NCBI GenBank assembly: GCA_915063485.1
Contig: CAJZDJ010000005.1
Coordinates: forward strand, 1 to 38,833
Reading direction: 5' to 3'
From: an uncultured Actinomyces sp.
GTDB taxonomy: Bacteria > Actinomycetota > Actinomycetes > Actinomycetales > Actinomycetaceae
DNA length: 38,833 bases
Shown: in pieces, positions 33,556 through 38,833 of the stretch
How the letters are laid out: each line of letters starts with the position of its first letter
How positions within the stretch are numbered: position 1 is the stretch's first letter
Translations under genes and position numbers: made by a program
The notes under the pieces: model-generated
Told to the model about the DNA's origin: nothing
Databases searched by the model: none
The model's input: the letters and a program-made list of their open reading frames with translations, nothing else

Positions 33556-35763
33556 ATGCGTATTACTACGATACGGCGTCGCCTAACCGCTTTGACAGCG
33601 CTGCCTCTTGCTGCTGCGCTGCTGGCCCCCGTGGCCGCTGCGGCAGATGCTTCGTCAGCAAGTGACGCTGAGTTGGCTGCGGCTCTGCCTGCCTCCGCCG
33701 CCCAGTTCAAGACTGGTGAGAACACCTACCGTATTGGTGCCCCCAAGGCTGGGGGTAGCTCTACCGGAACTGTGCCCGCAGGTCTAGAGTCCTTCTACAG
33801 CCAGAAGATCGAATTCTCCAAGGCTAACTGTGAGGCCATGGGCAAGGAAGCTAGCCGCGCTGTGTGCGGTTATGCGATTGTGCCTGTGGACTACTCCAAG
33901 CCCAACGGCCCCACCATTGCCGTGGCAGTGGTGAAGGTACCCGCTAAGGGCACCAACGCCTCCCCGGTTTTCTTCAACCCCGGCGGCCCTGGTGGTTCGG
34001 GTGTTGACCTGGTGCTGGCCTATCAGAACGATGCTGGCGCTATCGGCAAGCTCAACGAGACCCACGACCTGATTGGTTTCGACCCGCGTGGTGTGGGTGT
34101 TTCCCTGCCTTTCGCCCAGTGTGAGACTAACGCTGAGCGTGACAAGGCCCGCGAGCTGCTCTACACCGGCACCCCTGAAGAGATCGCTAAGAAGCTGCGT
34201 GCCGGCACCGAGAACTCTGTCAACGGTTGCTTCAACAACACCGGGCGCATCTTCGGTTTCGACGCTGACGGCCGTAAGGACCTGCTCTACCACCTGGGCA
34301 CCTCCACCGCCGTGCGTGACATCGACACCCTGCGCTCTATCATGGGCGCCACCAAGCTGGACTACGTGGGTTACTCCTACGGCACCCGCCTGGGCTACGT
34401 CTACCTGCAGACCTTCCCGGCTAACGCTGGACGCATCGTACTTGACGGTGTAGTTGACCCGCTTTCTAGCACCGCTCCTAAGAGTGGTCAGCGTGTCGAC
34501 TCCTCCAAGATCACCGATGCACAGCTTGAGGCCGCTAACTCGGCTCTGCTGGGTCAGGCTAAGGGCTTCCAGGACAACTTCAACCAGTTCTCCAACTGGT
34601 GTATGCAGCTGGATGCCTCCGGTAAGACCTGGGGTGACCTGATGCCGCGTCTGGTTAAGGGCTCTCGCTTTGAGACTGAGAAGGCCACCTGTGCTCTGGG
34701 TAAGGCTAAGTACCAGCCTCACGACGGCGACCTGGCCGACGACGACGCCAGCATCCCGGTGGCCACTCGCGCCTTCCAGAACATGATGCGTCCGCTGGCC
34801 ACCAAGGCCATCCCGGCTGGTCGCGACGGTCGTACCCTGAACTTCGACCTGGCCCTGACCGGTATGCGTCAGGCCCTGTATGCCGAGTCCTACTGGCCCT
34901 ACGCCGCTTTGGCCATGGAGCTGGTATCTGACTACAACAACGGTTCGCTGTTCATGTCTCTGGCTGACTCTTATGACGGCCGTAACCCTGACGGCACCTA
35001 CGACCCCTCGCAGGCTGCCTTCACCGTTATTCGCTGTGCTGACTCAGCTAACCCCAACGGTTACGACCAGACCCTGTCTGACCGCCTGACTCAGATTTAC
35101 CTCAAGTACTCCCCGTTCCAGGACCCGGGCGCTCCGGGCAACAAGGTCGGCTCCCCCGGCGCCTGTGACCTGTGGAAGTTCTCCGGTAACCTGCAGGCTG
35201 GTGGCGAACTCAAGGGCCTGCCTAACACCTTGATCATCTCCACCACTCACGACCCGGCTACCCCCTACAAGAACGGCCCGGTCATGGCTGAGCTGGTGCA
35301 CGGCACTCTGCTGAGCGTTGAGGGTGACTCCCACACCGCTTTCGGTAACAACGCTGAAAAGTACGCTTGTGTAAACGAGATCACCCTCAAGTACATCAAC
35401 GAGGGTGTAGTACCTGCCGACGGCGACTACCCGAAGATCTGCTCGATCAAGTCCTACAGGCAGACGGTCAACCCGGACAACCCGGTCAACCCGGTTCCGA
35501 CTCCTAACCCGACTCCGAACCCGACCGCTGCTCCTACCAGTGGCCCCACCAGCGCCCCCACTGCTGTGCCGCTGCCGACCATGGCCCCCAGCGCCCTGCC
35601 TACCGCAGCTCCCACCACCGGCAAGACCGTTGTGGCTGCTCCCGGTAACGGCGGTAAGAAGCCGCTAGCTCACACTGGTGTTTCCAGCGTGGCAGTTGTG
35701 GCCTTCCTGCTGGCCAGCCTCGGTGGCGTAGCTGTGCTGCGTAGCCGTCGCAAGGAAGCCTGA
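33556..35763 (+). CDS. Wall-anchored tripeptidyl aminopeptidase-like alpha/beta hydrolase
   Basis: A 735-residue protein starting at ATG 33556 with AGGA upstream (an in-frame earlier start at 33478 would not give a signal peptide). Residues 1-30 are a signal peptide with AAA cleavage. The hydrolase has an oxyanion region NPGGPGGSG, nucleophile S274 in GYSYG, acid in THDPATPY, and base in GDSHTAFG, all typical of Streptomyces tripeptidyl aminopeptidases. A proline/threonine linker leads to a sortase signal: LAHTG, a hydrophobic helix and RRKEA. It likely releases N-terminal tripeptides outside the cell. Codons end strongly in C or G (AAC, GAC, CTG), suggesting high expression. Confidence 0.92.
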   Translation: MRITTIRRRLTALTALPLAAALLAPVAAAADASSASDAELAAALPASAAQFKTGENTYRIGAPKAGGSSTGTVPAGLESFYSQKIEFSKANCEAMGKEASRAVCGYAIVPVDYSKPNGPTIAVAVVKVPAKGTNASPVFFNPGGPGGSGVDLVLAYQNDAGAIGKLNETHDLIGFDPRGVGVSLPFAQCETNAERDKARELLYTGTPEEIAKKLRAGTENSVNGCFNNTGRIFGFDADGRKDLLYHLGTSTAVRDIDTLRSIMGATKLDYVGYSYGTRLGYVYLQTFPANAGRIVLDGVVDPLSSTAPKSGQRVDSSKITDAQLEAANSALLGQAKGFQDNFNQFSNWCMQLDASGKTWGDLMPRLVKGSRFETEKATCALGKAKYQPHDGDLADDDASIPVATRAFQNMMRPLATKAIPAGRDGRTLNFDLALTGMRQALYAESYWPYAALAMELVSDYNNGSLFMSLADSYDGRNPDGTYDPSQAAFTVIRCADSANPNGYDQTLSDRLTQIYLKYSPFQDPGAPGNKVGSPGACDLWKFSGNLQAGGELKGLPNTLIISTTHDPATPYKNGPVMAELVHGTLLSVEGDSHTAFGNNAEKYACVNEITLKYINEGVVPADGDYPKICSIKSYRQTVNPDNPVNPVPTPNPTPNPTAAPTSGPTSAPTAVPLPTMAPSALPTAAPTTGKTVVAAPGNGGKKPLAHTGVSSVAVVAFLLASLGGVAVLRSRRKEA

Positions 35764-35801
35764 TCGGTAACCGATTAGCGTTACAAACGCTAACGCCGCA
35801 A

Positions 35802-35873
35802 CCGGCTAATCACTAGATAGCTGGCTAATGACTAGATAACCGGCTGATCATTAGATAACTGGTTGATCATTGG
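35802..35873. repeat. 19-base tandem repeat, nearly four units
   Basis: Units 35802-35820, 35821-35839, 35840-35858 and a partial one from 35859 share the pattern C-C/T-GGCT-A/G-AT-A/C/G-A-C/T-TAGATA. It fills the gap between the hydrolase stop and a terminator. The units carry TGATCA and CTAG half-palindromes. Confidence 0.85.
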
Positions 35874-35907
35874 TTTGGGCCTCAGCGCAAAAGCGCTGAG
35901 GCCCAAA
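35874..35907. terminator. Bidirectional terminator between hydrolase and MmeI-like gene
   Basis: Perfect 15-base stem (35874-35888 with 35893-35907) around AAAA. It serves both converging genes. Confidence 0.95.
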
Positions 35908-35912
35908 CTTAT

Positions 35913-38684
35913 CTATGCCGTTGCTTGCGCATATAGCTTGAACAGATGCGCCACTATCTTTTCCTCGTCCCCGTCAAAGTTAACGCCATAGGCAGCTTCT
36001 ACTGCGGCATCAAGCGCCCTGTGTGCTGCCAGTAGATCGGCTGGCATTTTATCTGGGTCATAGAGGTTAGCTAGTGACTTATCAGGATAGTTGTCTCGGG
36101 TATCGAGGATAGCTTGAGCACAAGCCTCGATAGCCTCTTGTTGCTTGGACGTTGGGTTGGGCCAAACAAAATTGTTGTAAACAACTCCACCCGAATAGCG
36201 ATAGTCACTCTTAAGCCTGCCAGCAACGGTGCGCATCCAGGCATTGTGGAACTGCGAGTGAAGAACTCCGAACTGATAGACAGATGCATCAGCAATCAGG
36301 AATACAAGATCGGAGCAGAATGTCTCAGGCCCAATAAAGCCAAGTGGAATATAGCGACGTCGTTCAGACGATACCTTTGGTACTAATACGGAGGTGCTAC
36401 TAGTGATGATCTCTGTACCATAACGCTGAGGTGTAGCAGCAGCTTTTTTCGTCTGTGCTCTGCTCGATTTCTCTCTAAAAATCCGCACGTTCTCTACGCG
36501 CTCACGACAAAGCGGCAAATCTACAAGTTCCTGTGGTGTTGCTTCACCGAGCCAAAGTGTGTAACGAGGACGGCCATTCAAGAACTCATTAGAGCCAAGC
36601 CATGTGTGGAAAAACTTAGATGCTCCCGGTTCCTTGGCAATAAAATCGAGCATTTCTTGCTCATTGAACAGATAGTTTCCGCCATCTATCGGCTGTGAAC
36701 CGATACTAACTTTAGGTACGTCACACAATGGCTTACTTCGGTTCCACACGAATACATCAGGCGCAGCTGCAAGGTAAGCATTGATATTGGCGGGGTTTGA
36801 AACTTCCTCAGGGGCATCAGGATTAGCGTGGTGGAACAGTGTCTTTTTACCGCTCAACTTAGAAAATCCCACAATCACTACGTACACGTGAGCTTGTTCT
36901 GTAGCCTCGTTACGCCAACGGAAAGTGTCATGCGCGAAATCGATTCGCACTCCAAGGTCATAAATAGGTTTCCACACGTTTGCCACCTGCTCGCCTTGAC
37001 AGATGGAGTTAGTTGAGACAAACGCTGCTCGAATAGGATAGTTACCCATATACTCTGCGGCTTTAATGTACCAGCCAGCTACATAGTCAATGTTGCCGCT
37101 GTTTTTAGAGCCATGAAATACGTCTTGAATCTCAGCTTTCTGCTGCTTGGACTGCATCCGTGCACCGTAGAATGGCGGGTTACCTAGGATGAATGAACAC
37201 TGGTTAGCTGGCACTACCTCGTTCCAGTCCATACGCAAGGCATTGCCATGCACAATATGGGCAGCCTCATGAAGTGGGAAATCATCATCCCCCATAGACA
37301 GCAACATCGAGGTCTCGCCATTGGCCTTAAGACGGCTAATCCAAAGTGCAGTCTCAGCTACAGTGACCGCGAAGTCATTAATCTCGATGCCGTAAAACTG
37401 GCTCAGGCGAACACGTTGCCCCATGGCCTCGCTTTCAAAGCTGAAGCCAGTCTGGCCAGCCTGTAATTCGCCAAGAAGTACATCTTCTAGTTTACGTAGG
37501 CAAATGTAGGTCTCCGTCAGGAAATTACCTGAGCCGCAGGCAGGGTCAAAGAATTTCAGGGTGCACATTTGCTGGTGAAGACGTGCATAGCGGTTCTTTT
37601 TCTGTCTGGGCGTCAAATCCTCACTATCGCGGATATCGATGAACTTAGCCTTGAGGTCATCGAGGAAAAGCGGGTCTATAACCTTATGGATATTCTCAGG
37701 TGAGGTGTAATGCATACCACCCGAACGGCGCGTCTCAGGGTTCAAAGTGCTCTCAAAGATACCGCCAAAGATGGTCGGTGAAATCTGTGACCAGTCCACC
37801 GGGGCTGAAACATCTTCAAGCAGGAAGCGCTTCATCTCGGCGTCGAAGTTAGGAACCTCGCTCTGTTCTCTAAACAGTCCACCGTTAACGTAAGGAAAAA
37901 GCTTGAGTGTCGTGTCATAGGGGTCACGCTGTGAATACGGAGTATCAAGTGCTTTGAATAGTCGTTTAAGACTTATGCGGATATTCTCAGGTGAAACATC
38001 CTTTAGATAATGCAAGAACGCATCTTTGGGGAACAAATCCGCATCTTCACAAAAAAGGCAAAACACCAAGCGTACACAAAGCACATTGAGGGCATGCATC
38101 GACTCAGCTGAATCTGGCTCTATGTAGCCCTGCCTCATACGGTCATAAAGTTTGCCGATAAGCTCACCTGCATGAATGGAGACTTCTTTCTCCTTTTCAA
38201 GGCGGCTATTCGCAGGATCTGTGATGAAAGACAGATACTCGGGGTGGTCTACAAGTTCGGCCAGCATAAACTCGAAAGGATGGTCGATAAGCTGGCTTTT
38301 AGCCCAAGCATCACGGTCATATACGCGGAACGTCTCAAAGTTGCAGGTAACCACAAAGCGTGGCTGTTCTAGGCGTGGAAGTTCCTCAACATAATCGAGA
38401 GCTTGCATAAGCGGCGTTTTCATCTTGCCTTGGCGAGACTCAGGCTTATCAAGGTCAACATTGAGAGCCTTTTGCTCAACTATGGTCGAGGCATCACGCA
38501 ACCAGGCATCAATGTAACCACCGCTTGTCAGGTGGTGTTCATAAAGAATACTTTCAGGGTCATTCCAATTCTTATACCCCAGGGCGTAAAGCAAGTCTTT
38601 CCAGAAAGAAACAGCCTCGCCTTTCTCGTATCCTCGCCCAGTCCAGCGCTCAACGAAGTCGCGTATCTTCCTGTTGTCTGCCAT
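35913..38684 (-). CDS. MmeI-like single-chain restriction-modification enzyme (type IIL)
   Basis: A 923-residue protein joining nuclease, methyltransferase and target recognition. N-terminal nuclease region has D59, ten residues, then E70-Q-K72 (in GGYID...VEQK), a PD-(D/E)xK pattern with one more spacer residue than usual for MmeI. The methyltransferase shows GGMHYTSPE near 322-330, SAM-binding FFDPACGSGNF at 378-388, and NPPF at 502-505. The target recognition region is the C-terminal third. It methylates one strand of its site for host protection and cuts about 20 bases away in known relatives. The start is ATG 38684; GGAGG sits before both it and TTG 38690. Lower G+C and different codon use suggest transfer. 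No separate specificity or nuclease subunit is needed or seen. Confidence 0.9.
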   Translation of the reverse strand: MADNRKIRDFVERWTGRGYEKGEAVSFWKDLLYALGYKNWNDPESILYEHHLTSGGYIDAWLRDASTIVEQKALNVDLDKPESRQGKMKTPLMQALDYVEELPRLEQPRFVVTCNFETFRVYDRDAWAKSQLIDHPFEFMLAELVDHPEYLSFITDPANSRLEKEKEVSIHAGELIGKLYDRMRQGYIEPDSAESMHALNVLCVRLVFCLFCEDADLFPKDAFLHYLKDVSPENIRISLKRLFKALDTPYSQRDPYDTTLKLFPYVNGGLFREQSEVPNFDAEMKRFLLEDVSAPVDWSQISPTIFGGIFESTLNPETRRSGGMHYTSPENIHKVIDPLFLDDLKAKFIDIRDSEDLTPRQKKNRYARLHQQMCTLKFFDPACGSGNFLTETYICLRKLEDVLLGELQAGQTGFSFESEAMGQRVRLSQFYGIEINDFAVTVAETALWISRLKANGETSMLLSMGDDDFPLHEAAHIVHGNALRMDWNEVVPANQCSFILGNPPFYGARMQSKQQKAEIQDVFHGSKNSGNIDYVAGWYIKAAEYMGNYPIRAAFVSTNSICQGEQVANVWKPIYDLGVRIDFAHDTFRWRNEATEQAHVYVVIVGFSKLSGKKTLFHHANPDAPEEVSNPANINAYLAAAPDVFVWNRSKPLCDVPKVSIGSQPIDGGNYLFNEQEMLDFIAKEPGASKFFHTWLGSNEFLNGRPRYTLWLGEATPQELVDLPLCRERVENVRIFREKSSRAQTKKAAATPQRYGTEIITSSTSVLVPKVSSERRRYIPLGFIGPETFCSDLVFLIADASVYQFGVLHSQFHNAWMRTVAGRLKSDYRYSGGVVYNNFVWPNPTSKQQEAIEACAQAILDTRDNYPDKSLANLYDPDKMPADLLAAHRALDAAVEAAYGVNFDGDEEKIVAHLFKLYAQATA

Positions 38685-38753
38685 AGTCAAAGGACCTCCC
38701 CGTTGGTGTACTCCTAAGTATCCCCCAAGGCTACGAATACATAAAAACCGATC

Positions 38754-38777
38754 GGGTTAAAGGGTTAAGGGTCAAAA
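38754..38777. repeat. Direct 8-base repeats upstream of the MmeI-like gene
   Basis: GGGTTAAA (38754-38761) and GGGTTAAG (38762-38769) lie in tandem, followed by a weaker GGTCAAAA. They fall 70-90 bases before the start codon and could be a regulator site, possibly for expression control of the modification enzyme. Confidence 0.35.
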
Positions 38778-38833
38778 AGTGTGTCCGGAATCGCGGATTT
38801 TCACGGATTGACCTGTAGGTTTCCGGAAAGTAT

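Noticed and set aside
33784..34722. Long open frame on the minus strand opposite the wall-anchored hydrolase gene
   Set aside because: It is a by-product of the strict C/G-ending codons of the plus-strand gene; no ribosome site and no recognisable motifs.
35802..35873. 19-base repeats considered as a CRISPR array or iterons of an origin
   Set aside because: No unique spacers, no cas or replication genes nearby, and the block sits between a stop codon and a terminator.
38790..38833. Plus-strand promoter TTGACC-17-TAT running off the right edge
   Set aside because: The -10 is cut by the window end, so it cannot be judged.

Overview
The window looks like chromosomal DNA of a moderately high-G+C actinobacterium, most likely of the Actinomycetaceae type. 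I infer this from the gene content and order (UPF0182, PPA1309 family, DUF2342, YlbL-type PDZ protease, ThiF-like protein, UvrD2 and NudC; an etfBA, cysteine desulfurase and mnmA neighbourhood; ftsE-ftsX-smpB-ssrA), from the mix of ATG, GTG and TTG starts, and from a sortase-type LAHTG wall anchor. The species cannot be fixed from the sequence alone.

Layout. Positions 1-2350 form an accessory segment: the 5' end of a frameshifted CoA-disulfide-reductase-like gene, then a roughly 2-kb insert lying between two imperfect copies of the 3' end and terminator of the tmRNA gene. The insert carries two overlapping genes: a small Pol-beta-fold nucleotidyltransferase (DUF6932-like) and an unrecognised 320-residue partner. 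Positions 2329-6510 hold ssrA (tag ANNNRTDFALAA), smpB, and a divisome operon ftsE-ftsX-M23 peptidase. Positions 6624-12155 hold a small unknown gene, an SSB-like protein with a hexapeptide repeat tail, two coupled GTPases, tRNA-Arg(TCT), tRNA-His(GTG) and oligoribonuclease. Positions 12393-23264 hold the conserved actinobacterial block around UPF0182, DUF2342, YlbL, ThiF-like, UvrD2 and NudC. Positions 23306-29818 hold a cysteine desulfurase, two surface-protein genes, mnmA (tRNA 2-thiolation), and etfA/etfB. Positions 29975-33398 hold glgX overlapping trpS. Positions 33556-35763 encode a secreted, wall-anchored tripeptidyl-aminopeptidase-like hydrolase. The right end (35913-38684) is a single-chain MmeI-like restriction-modification enzyme whose base composition looks different from its neighbours.

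How the genes fit together. tmRNA and SmpB make the trans-translation pair, and ssrA has served as an integration site. FtsE/FtsX with the M23 peptidase look like an ABC-gated cell-wall hydrolysis module. Cysteine desulfurase can supply sulfur to MnmA, although two unrelated cell-surface genes separate them. NudC and oligoribonuclease both serve RNA and nucleotide turnover.

The best candidates for something undescribed are the nucleotidyltransferase plus partner pair on the ssrA island, and a recurring pattern of short tandem duplications at or just past stop codons (five places in the window). Coordinates come from reading the sequence by eye; no database search was run.
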